Assembly (NCBI GenBank): GCA_905192805.1
Contig: CAJJMF010000155.1
Coordinates: 1-5,884 of the forward strand
DNA: 5,884 nt
Origin: an uncultured Sutterella sp.
Lineage (GTDB): Bacteria; Pseudomonadota; Gammaproteobacteria; Burkholderiales; Burkholderiaceae_F
Direction of reading: 5' to 3'
Position 1 is the first letter of the stretch. Each line of letters begins with the position of its first letter. The notes under the pieces were generated by a model. The model was not told where the DNA came from, made no database searches, and saw only the letters and a list, made by a program, of their open reading frames with translations. Made by a program: the position numbers and the translations under genes. This document shows, one piece after another, positions 1 through 5,597 of this stretch.

Positions 1-191
1 GAGTGTTAAATGCGAAAGGGGAACCGATTGCGGGGCTCTATGCGGCGGGCGAAGTGACGGGCAATGTTCATGGGGCGAACCGTATTGGTGGTAACGGGAT
101 CGCGGATGCGATTACCTTTGGCCGTATTGCTGGCCGAGAGCTGGCGCGTGAAGCGAAAGCGTTGGCAAAAAAAAGTAATCTGAAAGAGTAA
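1..191 (+). CDS. FAD-dependent reductase, flavocytochrome c / fumarate-reductase superfamily (C-terminal fragment)
   Basis: Only the last 62 codons are in the window (frame beginning at base 3, stop TAA at 189-191); the GTG at 3-5 is an internal codon, not a start. The visible part holds the C-terminal FAD-contact segment of the superfamily: G-L-Y-A-A-G-E-V-T-G near visible residues 11-20, then H-G-A-N-R-I-G-G-N (23-31) and I-T-F-G-R-I-A-G. In Shewanella fumarate reductase Fcc3 the same HGANR-GGN motif carries Arg544, which clamps a substrate carboxylate, and that Arg is kept here (residue 27). A periplasmic reductase of a carboxylate acceptor is therefore likely, but the substrate cannot be told without the rest. 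A second, divergent member of the superfamily follows 158 bases downstream on the same strand, so the two may form a cluster of exported reductases. The family assignment is firm; the substrate is open. Confidence 0.87.
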   Translation, partial: VLNAKGEPIAGLYAAGEVTGNVHGANRIGGNGIADAITFGRIAGRELAREAKALAKKSNLKE

Positions 192-264
192 AGAAAAAAG
201 TCTTTCCCTGTCAAGAGCGCCTTGCGCATAGTCGCGCGGGTGCAATCTCCGTAAGCTAATCACT

Positions 265-322
265 ACAGTGAGCGTGTTGCTCGGATCGCCTAAGAGGCGT
301 CGCACACCCCAACGCTCACTGT
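265..322 (+). repeat. Long inverted repeat / leader hairpin upstream of the flavoprotein gene
   Basis: An 11-base arm, ACAGTGAGCGT (265-275), is perfectly complemented by ACGCTCACTGT (312-322). A second hairpin is nested inside: CGCCT (287-291), loop AAG, AGGCG (295-299). The whole element ends 12 bases before the ribosome binding site of the next gene. It has no T-run after it, so it is a poor intrinsic terminator. It could be an mRNA-stabilising or processing hairpin, a regulatory leader, or a widely spaced operator. No known riboswitch was recognised. Confidence 0.6.
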
Positions 323-334
323 GTTGATTGTTTA

Positions 335-340
335 AAGGAG
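335..340 (+). promoter_or_regulatory. Ribosome binding site that fixes the start of the flavoprotein gene
   Basis: AAGGAG lies 9 bases before the ATG at 350. Another ATG at 343 is closer but out of frame and reaches a stop after four codons, so 350 is the start; the Tat signal that begins at once supports this. Confidence 0.8.
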
Positions 341-349
341 ACATGGAAC

Positions 350-1822
350 ATGGATAACTCTCGTCGTCATTTATTCAAGGCCGCTGCCGTCGGCGCGGTC
401 GGAATGGCTACTACGGTGGGCGTGGCAGAGGCTGCGACCAAAGCCCCGACGAAATCGGATTACGATTTGATCATTTTAGGGGCAGGTTGCGGCGGGTTAG
501 TTTGTAGCGTGCGCGCTGCCCAGTTGGGGCTTAAAGTCCTGTTGCTCGAAAAGATGTCGATGCCCTTTGGGAACACCGTGTATGCGGCGGGGTTTATGTT
601 GGGCGTTGGGACGTCGTTCCAAAAGGGCAAAGATTTGCCGCCCGATAGCGTGGATGCGTTCTACGAAGACTGGATGAAGGTCTCGCAACAAAAGGCCGAC
701 CCGAAGCTTGCTCGTAAAGTGGCTGAAGAATGCACGCAAACCCTCGAATGGCTCCATGACTTCTGTGGCATTCAGTTCTCGGCAGGTTCGAAACTCGTTT
801 GGCCGATGCTCTCGCGTGCGCACTTAGTGCAGGGCGAAGTGAAGCCCGGTGGCGGGCAGTTGGCTCGTACTTTGGCCGCGAAGGCGCAAAGTTTAGGCGC
901 GACGATTCGCTATAACACCAAAGCGATCGAATTGGTGCGTGATGAAAAGACGGGTGGTGTTGCCGGTGTGAAGGTGAAGACCGCTGAAGGGCTGGAAACG
1001 CTTTATGCGAAGTACGGTGTGGTGATTGCTACCGGGGGCTTCTCGGCCAACCAGCAAATGGTGACGGGCTACATTGGTTCGGGCGGCGCCAAGATGCCGA
1101 TTCGTGGGTCCAAGTTCACGACGGGCGAAAACATTCTCTTGGTGCAACCCTTCTTCCCGAAGGTGGTGAATGTGGACCAGTATCACTGCGGTCCGATTTA
1201 TGGTCCGACGGGCGCCAACCCCTTGAATATTGTCAATAACGGGGTCTGTGTGAACCGCAAAGGGCAGCGTTTCACCGACGAAGGCCAAACTTACGTGCAG
1301 ATGTCGCGTGATGTCGCCGCGATGACGCCTGATAACTGGGCCTTTATGGTAGTGGATCAGGCCGGTCACGATATCCCGATTTTGAAAAACGACTGGGATT
1401 CGTATGCTCGCTCCAAGACCCCGATCTATACGGGCAATACGATCGAAGAAGCCGCTAAAGCGGCGGGTATTGACCCCGCAGCGTTGCGCGAAACGATCGA
1501 TACCTACAATAAGGGTATCCGTGAAGGCAAGGCCGATACGTTAAGTCCGAAGAATTCGTTACCCAAGGCCCCGTTAATTGAAAAAGGCCCCTTCTACATT
1601 GTGCCTTTCCAGGGGGGTATGACCGCGACCTTCGGTGGCCCGTTGATTAATACGCACGCTCAAGTGCTCGATACGGAAAATCGTCCGATTCCGGGGCTCT
1701 TTGCGATCGGTAATGCGGCCGGTGGTCTGTTCTACGATAACTACATCGGTGGGGCACAGTTAACGAGCGCGGCTGTGTACGGTATCGAAGTCGCGAACTT
1801 TGTGAAGTCCCAAAAAGGCTAA
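350..1822 (+). CDS. Tat-exported FAD-dependent oxidoreductase (fumarate-reductase superfamily flavoprotein, substrate unknown)
   Basis: This is a 490-residue periplasmic flavoprotein. The N-terminus is a twin-arginine signal (S4-R5-R6-H-L-F-K10, then a hydrophobic Ala/Val/Gly stretch ending near A26-E-A-A29), so it should be exported folded with FAD bound. The Rossmann motif follows at once: D-L-I-I-L-G44-A-G46-C-G48-G49 with the ribose-binding E67-K68. The C-terminal FAD segment G-L-F-A-I-G-N-A-A-G (449-458) also matches the superfamily. There is no CXXCH motif and no FMN-binding domain, so electrons must come from a separate cytochrome or other donor. Compared with Shewanella Fcc3, the H-H-T-M-G-G region reads T425-A-T-F-G-G430 and the N-R-x-G-G motif reads N464-Y-I-G-G468; the substrate-binding His504 and Arg544 equivalents are thus replaced. 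Fumarate is an unlikely substrate; the C-terminal part looks more like ketosteroid-dehydrogenase-type relatives. The family is sure; the reaction is not known. Confidence 0.92.
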   Translation: MDNSRRHLFKAAAVGAVGMATTVGVAEAATKAPTKSDYDLIILGAGCGGLVCSVRAAQLGLKVLLLEKMSMPFGNTVYAAGFMLGVGTSFQKGKDLPPDSVDAFYEDWMKVSQQKADPKLARKVAEECTQTLEWLHDFCGIQFSAGSKLVWPMLSRAHLVQGEVKPGGGQLARTLAAKAQSLGATIRYNTKAIELVRDEKTGGVAGVKVKTAEGLETLYAKYGVVIATGGFSANQQMVTGYIGSGGAKMPIRGSKFTTGENILLVQPFFPKVVNVDQYHCGPIYGPTGANPLNIVNNGVCVNRKGQRFTDEGQTYVQMSRDVAAMTPDNWAFMVVDQAGHDIPILKNDWDSYARSKTPIYTGNTIEEAAKAAGIDPAALRETIDTYNKGIREGKADTLSPKNSLPKAPLIEKGPFYIVPFQGGMTATFGGPLINTHAQVLDTENRPIPGLFAIGNAAGGLFYDNYIGGAQLTSAAVYGIEVANFVKSQKG

Positions 1823-1828
1823 GGCTTG

Positions 1829-1889
1829 ATTTCGTTCTTCCTTCGGAGGGAGTCGATCTGCGGCGATCGGCTCCCCGAGAGGGACGAAA
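1829..1889 (+). repeat. Extended 3' hairpin after the flavoprotein gene
   Basis: GGGAGTCGATC (1848-1858) pairs with GATCGGCTCCC (1865-1875) with one G-U pair and a 6-base loop. Outside it, TTTCGT, starting at about 1830, can pair with ACGAAA (1884-1889), extending the stem with some mismatches. There is no T-run directly after it, so it is more likely an RNA-end-protecting structure acting with the terminator that follows than a terminator itself. Confidence 0.5.
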
Positions 1890-1897
1890 ACGATCGG

Positions 1898-1933
1898 AAA
1901 AAGAGTACGTGGAGTCAGCATGTACTCTTTTTT
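1898..1933 (+). terminator. Rho-independent terminator, probably bidirectional
   Basis: AAAAAGAGTAC (1898-1908) is perfectly complementary to GTACTCTTTTT (1922-1932), with a 13-base loop, and the right arm ends in a run of six T (1928-1933). The matching A-run on the left arm means it could also stop transcription from the minus strand. It separates the flavoprotein gene from the oxidase operon. Confidence 0.8.
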
Positions 1934-1979
1934 CGTAGGTAGGTAAGCGTTGAAAAAGCGTATGAAGATAAAAGAAAAA

Positions 1980-2010
1980 GTGTCGAATGTAATGACATAC
2001 GTTAAAATAT
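1980..2010 (+). promoter_or_regulatory. Candidate promoter region of the oxidase operon
   Basis: After the terminator the sequence becomes AT-rich (about 1950-2015). TAAAAT at 2003-2008 resembles a -10 box, but no good -35 hexamer lies 16-18 bases upstream (bases near 1980-1985 read GTGTCG). A short TGTC...GACA dyad (1981-1984 and 1994-1997) sits just upstream and could be an activator site. No convincing FNR or ArcA site was found. The position is plausible; the exact boxes are a guess. Confidence 0.3.
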
Positions 2011-2025
2011 TGAAGAACCCTGATT

Positions 2026-2053
2026 GAGCTAACACCGGGAGACATGTTGGCTC
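2026..2053 (+). repeat. Leader inverted repeat 1 of the oxidase operon
   Basis: GAGCTAACA (2026-2034) pairs with TGTTGGCTC (2045-2053) with one G-U pair and a 10-base loop. It lies downstream of the proposed -10 box, so it would fold in the 5' untranslated RNA. The ATG of a six-codon mini-ORF (2044-2064) falls at its right arm. Confidence 0.45.
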
Positions 2054-2064
2054 GTAGACCCTAA

Positions 2065-2088
2065 TTTTGGTCAGTGGATTGACCAAAA
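2065..2088 (+). promoter_or_regulatory. Perfect 9-base inverted repeat before the oxidase operon (operator or leader hairpin)
   Basis: TTTTGGTCA (2065-2073) and TGACCAAAA (2080-2088) are perfect inverted repeats with a 6-base spacer, ending 9 bases before the Shine-Dalgarno sequence of the first operon gene. The symmetry suits a dimeric repressor site blocking the transcript or its translation, or a small RNA hairpin controlling access to the ribosome binding site. The regulator is unknown. GntR/FadR-type sites share the TGGTC/GACCA core but usually with a shorter spacer. Confidence 0.55.
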
Positions 2089-2097
2089 ATTCAACCT

Positions 2098-2103
2098 AAG
2101 GAG
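2098..2103 (+). promoter_or_regulatory. Ribosome binding site of the CydA-like subunit gene
   Basis: AAGGAG is placed 7 bases before the ATG at 2111 and sets the start, which gives a short N-terminus before the first membrane helix, as usual for CydA-type proteins. Confidence 0.8.
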
Positions 2104-2110
2104 AAAGTGC

Positions 2111-3475
2111 ATGCTAGGCCTTTATCCCACCTGGCTCGAGCCAGGTATTGGGAGTGGGTGGGTGATTGCATTCATCGCAACCATTCACGTCCTCTTTTCC
2201 CATGCCTCCGTGGGGGGAGCCATGATTTTTGGCTACCTCGCTAATGTGGCAGTCCGAAAAAACCGTCCCGAATATATCCACTTTATTCGACGTTACGGCT
2301 TATTCCTTCTCATTTTCAGTTATGTGCTGGGTTCGATTACGGGGCCCGGTATTTGGTTCTCCGCTACGATCGCAAGTCCCCGTGGTATTTCGGCACTCAT
2401 TCACAGCTTTGTGTGGGTCTGGGCTACCGAATGGGTGTTCTTTGTGATTGAAGTCATTGGGGTGTATTTGCTCATTTATCTAGCGGGCAAAGTGGATCCC
2501 AAAACGCATACTCGCATTGCCACCATCTTTGGGCTCTCTTCGGTGGGGACGCTCTTGGTGATCGTCGGGGTGTTGAGTTTCATGATGTGGCCAGGTTCGC
2601 CCGATTGGTACACCCAAGGCGGGGTCCTGAAGGCCTTCTTTAGCCAGAATACGTTTGCGCAAATGGCAACCCGATTAGCCTTCGTGTTGACGATTGCTGC
2701 GGTGGTCGGGGGTTTAGTTGTGGCGCGCTTGCCGCGTGCCGAAGACAAAGTGTCGATTGCGCGCGTGTTGTCCGTCTTTGGGTTAGTCGGTGCCGTGGCA
2801 GGGTATTTTGCCTTCCAGTGGTACTTAAAGACCTTACCCTATAACGCGACGGAGTTGATGCACACGCGACTACCGGGTCATTTCGGTGAAATGATGCTTG
2901 GCTGTGTGGCCGTGACCTGTGTCTGGTTCTTACTCACCTATGTCCAACCGAAGTTAATTCGTACGGCGAGTGCAGCCGTGATGACCATCGTGATTTTGGT
3001 CTTAGGGATTGCCCCGGAAGAAATGTCGCGTGAAATTATTCGTAAGCCGTGGGTGGCGGGTCAATACCTTTACGGCAACCAAGTGATTGGTCGTGACGTT
3101 CCCGCGTTGGGTATTAAGAGCGAAGTGCCGCTATTGGCTCAAAAAGGGATTTTAGCGACACATCCCTTTATTCCCGATAACCTTCGGGTCATCACTCCTG
3201 AGAATAAAACCCAAGTGGGCGAAGCGATTGCCCTCAGTATGTGTAGCAATTGCCACTCCTTAACCAACACCGGTATTCGTCCGTTGAAGAAGTTCTTCCC
3301 GCAAGGGGCCGATGAAGCCCAGATTGCGGACTTCTTAGGGGCGGGGCTCTATCGTGGGCATACGATGTATATGCCGGCAGTGCCCCTACCGGAAAACGAA
3401 CGTGACGCCTTGGCGCACTACATTAAAACGCTCGTGGACCAGTACGGTGGAGCGGTGAAAAAGGAGGGGAAATAA
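2111..3475 (+). CDS. Cytochrome bd-superfamily oxidase subunit I (CydA-like) with C-terminal cytochrome c domain
   Basis: A 454-residue membrane protein with about eight hydrophobic helices (roughly 17-43, 63-88, 95-125, 138-160, 183-205, 217-236, 259-278, 284-302) followed by a soluble, presumably periplasmic, cytochrome c domain. The helix-1 segment I-H26-V-L-F matches the heme-ligand His19 region of E. coli CydA; E107 and E114 in helix 3 resemble the proton-path Glu99/Glu107; R-E308-I-I-R311-K-P-W314 matches the E-x-G-R-Q-P-W signature, including the Glu445 heme ligand. Two quinol-oxidase features are missing: the helix 6-7 loop is only about 20 residues (no Q loop), and helix 5 has no His for heme b558. 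The tail carries C378-S-N-C381-H382, with M421 (Y-M-P) a likely sixth ligand. Inference: a terminal oxidase fed by cytochrome c, as in the heme-c-bearing branch of the superfamily. First gene of a three-gene operon. Oxygen as substrate is inferred, not shown. Confidence 0.85.
   Translation: MLGLYPTWLEPGIGSGWVIAFIATIHVLFSHASVGGAMIFGYLANVAVRKNRPEYIHFIRRYGLFLLIFSYVLGSITGPGIWFSATIASPRGISALIHSFVWVWATEWVFFVIEVIGVYLLIYLAGKVDPKTHTRIATIFGLSSVGTLLVIVGVLSFMMWPGSPDWYTQGGVLKAFFSQNTFAQMATRLAFVLTIAAVVGGLVVARLPRAEDKVSIARVLSVFGLVGAVAGYFAFQWYLKTLPYNATELMHTRLPGHFGEMMLGCVAVTCVWFLLTYVQPKLIRTASAAVMTIVILVLGIAPEEMSREIIRKPWVAGQYLYGNQVIGRDVPALGIKSEVPLLAQKGILATHPFIPDNLRVITPENKTQVGEAIALSMCSNCHSLTNTGIRPLKKFFPQGADEAQIADFLGAGLYRGHTMYMPAVPLPENERDALAHYIKTLVDQYGGAVKKEGK
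3461..3469 (+). promoter_or_regulatory. Ribosome binding site of the second oxidase subunit, inside the preceding gene
   Basis: A near-perfect AAGGAGGGG lies in the last codons of the upstream gene, whose TAA (3473-3475) directly abuts the ATG at 3476. This arrangement favours translational coupling and near-equal amounts of the two membrane subunits. Confidence 0.8.
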
Positions 3476-4726
3476 ATGAATAACGCGATGCTTACAAGCT
3501 TGATGGATCAGGCAGGCGCGCCCGCTCATCCGCTCATTTTCTTAGTACTGGGCGTCGTAACATTTGCCTTACATATCGTGGCCGTTCAGTTGATGCTTGG
3601 CACGTTAGGGCTTGCGCTCTGGGGCGCTTGGCGCCAGACGCCCGCTTGGCAACATCTCTCGCATACCTTGATGATGACCGCCAAAGTAGCGGTCGGTTTT
3701 GCGGTTGTGTTGGGGGTAGCCCCCCTACTCTTTGTGCAGGTCATTTACGACGGGTTCTGGTACACCTCCAATGTGCTCTCAGCTTGGTGGCTCATGGCCT
3801 TTATCGTGATTTTGATTGTGGCCTACTTGGGACTGTATCGTGCCTATGGCCTTAATCATCAGTACGCCGCCGATGGCCGTCCGCTGATGCGTGAGGGACC
3901 CGTTCAAGGGGCGAAGTGGTTACTCACTTCGTTGGTGCTTCTGTTGGTGTGTGGCTTTATTATTCACGCCGTGACGAATCAGGCGCTTTTCCCTGAACGT
4001 TGGATGAATTGGTACGCGCCCAACGGCGACATTGATCCCTCGGGACGCACCCTTCACTATTGGCACTTGGGCCGATTAGGCTTTTTCTTGGTATTAGCGC
4101 TTCCCGTGACGGCCGCTTGGTTGTTTGGGCTTCGTCGCTATCTGCTCAATCGTGGTGAAACCGATGAGGCACTCTTGACGACCATTGAGTCGACGGCGCA
4201 TCGTTTAGGACTCGTGGGGGGTGTGCTCGCACTCGTTTTGGCCATCCTTTGGATGGTGACGTTGCCCGAGTCGATGCAGTGGTTCCGTACGTCCATTTGG
4301 GCCTATGTGGGACTGATTCCGTTGGTCTTTTTCGTGTTGATGAGTCCCATACAGCGTAAACGCCGTTTGTGCACACCGTGCAACTACTTGGCGTTTGTGA
4401 TGAGTATCGTCATGGTGATCGTGTTGGCGGCTCTTCGTGAAGTCCTCCGTTACGGCACGCTTTTGCACGCCTATGGGTGGGACGCGCTCAACTACAAAGT
4501 CAACATGGATTGGGGCTCAACGAGTGTGTTTTTCGCCACGTTCTTAATCATTGGCGTGCTCAACGTGCTCTATTTGACCTTGTTGGCGTGGCGTAGTGGC
4601 CAAACGGAAGGCCTTTATACCCCGTCCGCATCGGTCAACACCTTGGGACGTTGTGCCGTGTTGTCGTTGCTCGCTTGGGTGGTCCTTTACTTCGGAATTG
4701 GCATCACCTTTGTCGGATCGCACTAA
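3476..4726 (+). CDS. Second polytopic subunit of the bd-like oxidase, probable diverged CydA paralogue
   Basis: A 416-residue, very hydrophobic protein with about ten predicted membrane helices and no signal peptide. It is not recognisable as CydB. Instead its layout follows subunit I: a helix 1 with a central His (A-L-H33-I-V), a Gly-rich helix 2 (G-V-A-P-L-L-F-V-Q, 80-88) ending in an aromatic loop, and near the end R321-E322-V-L-R325, which lines up with the R-E-I-I-R signature of subunit I. The K-P-W that follows in subunit I is replaced by Y-G-T. Other His residues that could bind heme are H164, H194 and H197 (H-Y-W-H). There is no CXXCH; C299-T-P-C302 lacks the following His. It starts directly at the stop of subunit I, so the two are almost surely one complex. 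Inference: it is the membrane partner, arisen by duplication, with a structural or partly heme-binding role. Similar proteins are, as I recall, annotated only as membrane proteins in other proteobacteria. Confidence 0.75.
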   Translation: MNNAMLTSLMDQAGAPAHPLIFLVLGVVTFALHIVAVQLMLGTLGLALWGAWRQTPAWQHLSHTLMMTAKVAVGFAVVLGVAPLLFVQVIYDGFWYTSNVLSAWWLMAFIVILIVAYLGLYRAYGLNHQYAADGRPLMREGPVQGAKWLLTSLVLLLVCGFIIHAVTNQALFPERWMNWYAPNGDIDPSGRTLHYWHLGRLGFFLVLALPVTAAWLFGLRRYLLNRGETDEALLTTIESTAHRLGLVGGVLALVLAILWMVTLPESMQWFRTSIWAYVGLIPLVFFVLMSPIQRKRRLCTPCNYLAFVMSIVMVIVLAALREVLRYGTLLHAYGWDALNYKVNMDWGSTSVFFATFLIIGVLNVLYLTLLAWRSGQTEGLYTPSASVNTLGRCAVLSLLAWVVLYFGIGITFVGSH

Positions 4727-4732
4727 AAGGAG
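4727..4732 (+). promoter_or_regulatory. Ribosome binding site that fixes the start of the di-heme cytochrome gene
   Basis: AAGGAG begins directly after the stop of the preceding gene and stands 8 bases before the ATG at 4741. It decides for 4741 over an in-frame ATG at 4651 that lies inside the upstream gene and would bury the signal peptide. Confidence 0.82.
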
Positions 4733-4740
4733 AGACACAA

Positions 4741-5514
4741 ATGAAACACACGCTATTGGCGGTATTAATGAGTGCGCTCACCAGCGGACTCCTAATGAGT
4801 GCGAGCTATGCAGCGCCCGCTACGCCTTTTACACCTGAAGCCCTCGCGCAAGAAATGGCAAAACTCCCCGTGGGTAATGCGGCCAAGGGTAAAGAAGCCC
4901 ATACCCAGCTCATGTGTAATGGCTGTCATGGTCCCGAAGGGATTGCTATGATGGGAGACTTTCCTCATGTCTCGGGTCAGCCCGCGAAGGTGACCGCTAA
5001 GTCGCTGCTCGACTACCGTGCTGGGCGACGTGCTACGGGTGGGCAGGCACCCATGATGGCGGGTATGGCGGGGCGTCTGACGGACCAAAATATTGCCGAC
5101 TTGGCTGCTTACTACGAAACGCTCGCTGGTGGTAAAGGGGTTGAGGCGAAAAAGGACGATAAAGCCAAAGACGCCAATGCCCCCGCGACGATCAGTAAGG
5201 ATGCCTTACATCGTTTGATCACCAAGGGTGACGCCAGTCGTGGGATTACGCCCTGTGCGGCCTGCCATGGGACAAAAGCACGCGGTAATCCGAACGGGGA
5301 AGTGCCCGTTTTACAGGGGCAAAATCCCGCCTATCTCAAAGCAACGCTGAAAGCCTACCGCGCAGGGGACCGTCATTCGGATCTTCTCAAAGAGATGCGC
5401 TATTTTGCTAAGGCGTTAACGGACGAGGAAATCGAAGCGCTCGGGAATTACTACGGCGAAAAGAAAGGCCGTAAAGGCGATGCGCCTCAGGCGCCCAAAT
5501 CCGATAAACCCTAA
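4741..5514 (+). CDS. Exported di-heme cytochrome c, c4 type
   Basis: A 257-residue periplasmic electron carrier. Residues 1-24 form a Sec signal peptide (K2-H3, hydrophobic core, A-S-Y-A24 then A-P), so cleavage after A24 is likely. Two class I cytochrome c domains follow: C59-N-G-C62-H63 with a likely Met ligand at M106 or M109 before R-L-T-D-Q-N-I-A-D-L-A-A-Y-Y, and C172-A-A-C175-H176 with M219 before A-L-T-D-E-E-I-E-A-L-G-N-Y-Y. The repeated helix ending in two Tyr is typical of the c4 family. A Lys/Asp/Ala-rich linker (about 132-150) joins the domains, and the tail (240-257) is Lys/Pro-rich. It closes the oxidase operon, 14 bases after the second membrane subunit, so it is most likely the electron donor to the heme c domain of subunit I, giving three c hemes in the route to the active site. 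The cytochrome assignment is firm; the partner role is inferred from context. Confidence 0.92.
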   Translation: MKHTLLAVLMSALTSGLLMSASYAAPATPFTPEALAQEMAKLPVGNAAKGKEAHTQLMCNGCHGPEGIAMMGDFPHVSGQPAKVTAKSLLDYRAGRRATGGQAPMMAGMAGRLTDQNIADLAAYYETLAGGKGVEAKKDDKAKDANAPATISKDALHRLITKGDASRGITPCAACHGTKARGNPNGEVPVLQGQNPAYLKATLKAYRAGDRHSDLLKEMRYFAKALTDEEIEALGNYYGEKKGRKGDAPQAPKSDKP

Positions 5515-5550
5515 TCGTGCACGCCCGATAACACGGTAGGGCTTTGTCCC

Positions 5551-5597
5551 AATAAAGTGGGCTCCCAGTGATGTTGACATTGGGAGCCCACATTATT
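5551..5597 (+). terminator. Strong hairpin terminator after the oxidase operon
   Basis: GTGGGCTCCCA (5557-5567) is perfectly complementary to TGGGAGCCCAC (5581-5591). The stem can be extended inward by three pairs (one G-U) and outward, past one mismatch, by AATAA/TTATT (5551-5555 and 5593-5597). The T-run is weak (ATTATT), so this is an atypical intrinsic terminator, but its stability and its place 36 bases after the last stop codon make it the likely operon end. The 36 bases between hold nothing recognisable. Confidence 0.65.

Noticed and set aside
190..206. AAAGA...TCTTT stem after the first stop codon as a terminator.
   Set aside because: It has only five A/T-rich pairs and no T-run; too weak to call.
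893..1369. Long open frame of 158 codons on the minus strand.
   Set aside because: It lies wholly antisense to the flavoprotein gene, has a His/Arg-rich composition typical of a shadow frame, no recognisable domain and no good ribosome binding site.
350..1822. Calling the complete flavoprotein a fumarate reductase.
   Set aside because: The His504 and Arg544 equivalents that bind fumarate are replaced, so only the superfamily can be claimed.
2001..2015. GTTAAAATATTGAAG as an ArcA-type binding site.
   Set aside because: It matches only about half of the consensus, and the host may not use ArcA; any AT-rich promoter would give such a match.
1647..2086. Two overlapping minus-strand open frames across the flavoprotein end and the following gap.
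   Set aside because: They run through a strong terminator and an AT-rich promoter-like region, have no recognisable domain, and read as low-complexity shadow translation.
4370..4384. C299-T-P-C302 in the second subunit as a heme c site.
   Set aside because: The required His after the second Cys is absent (Asn303), and the segment is next to a charged loop between membrane helices.
3476..4726. Assignment of the second membrane subunit as CydB.
   Set aside because: No CydB signature was recognised, while the R-E-V-L-R motif and helix-1 His match the CydA-like subunit.
4651..4740. Longer N-terminus for the di-heme cytochrome starting at the in-frame ATG 4651.
   Set aside because: It overlaps the end of the upstream gene by 76 bases, would place 30 extra residues before a clean signal peptide, and the Shine-Dalgarno site points to 4741.
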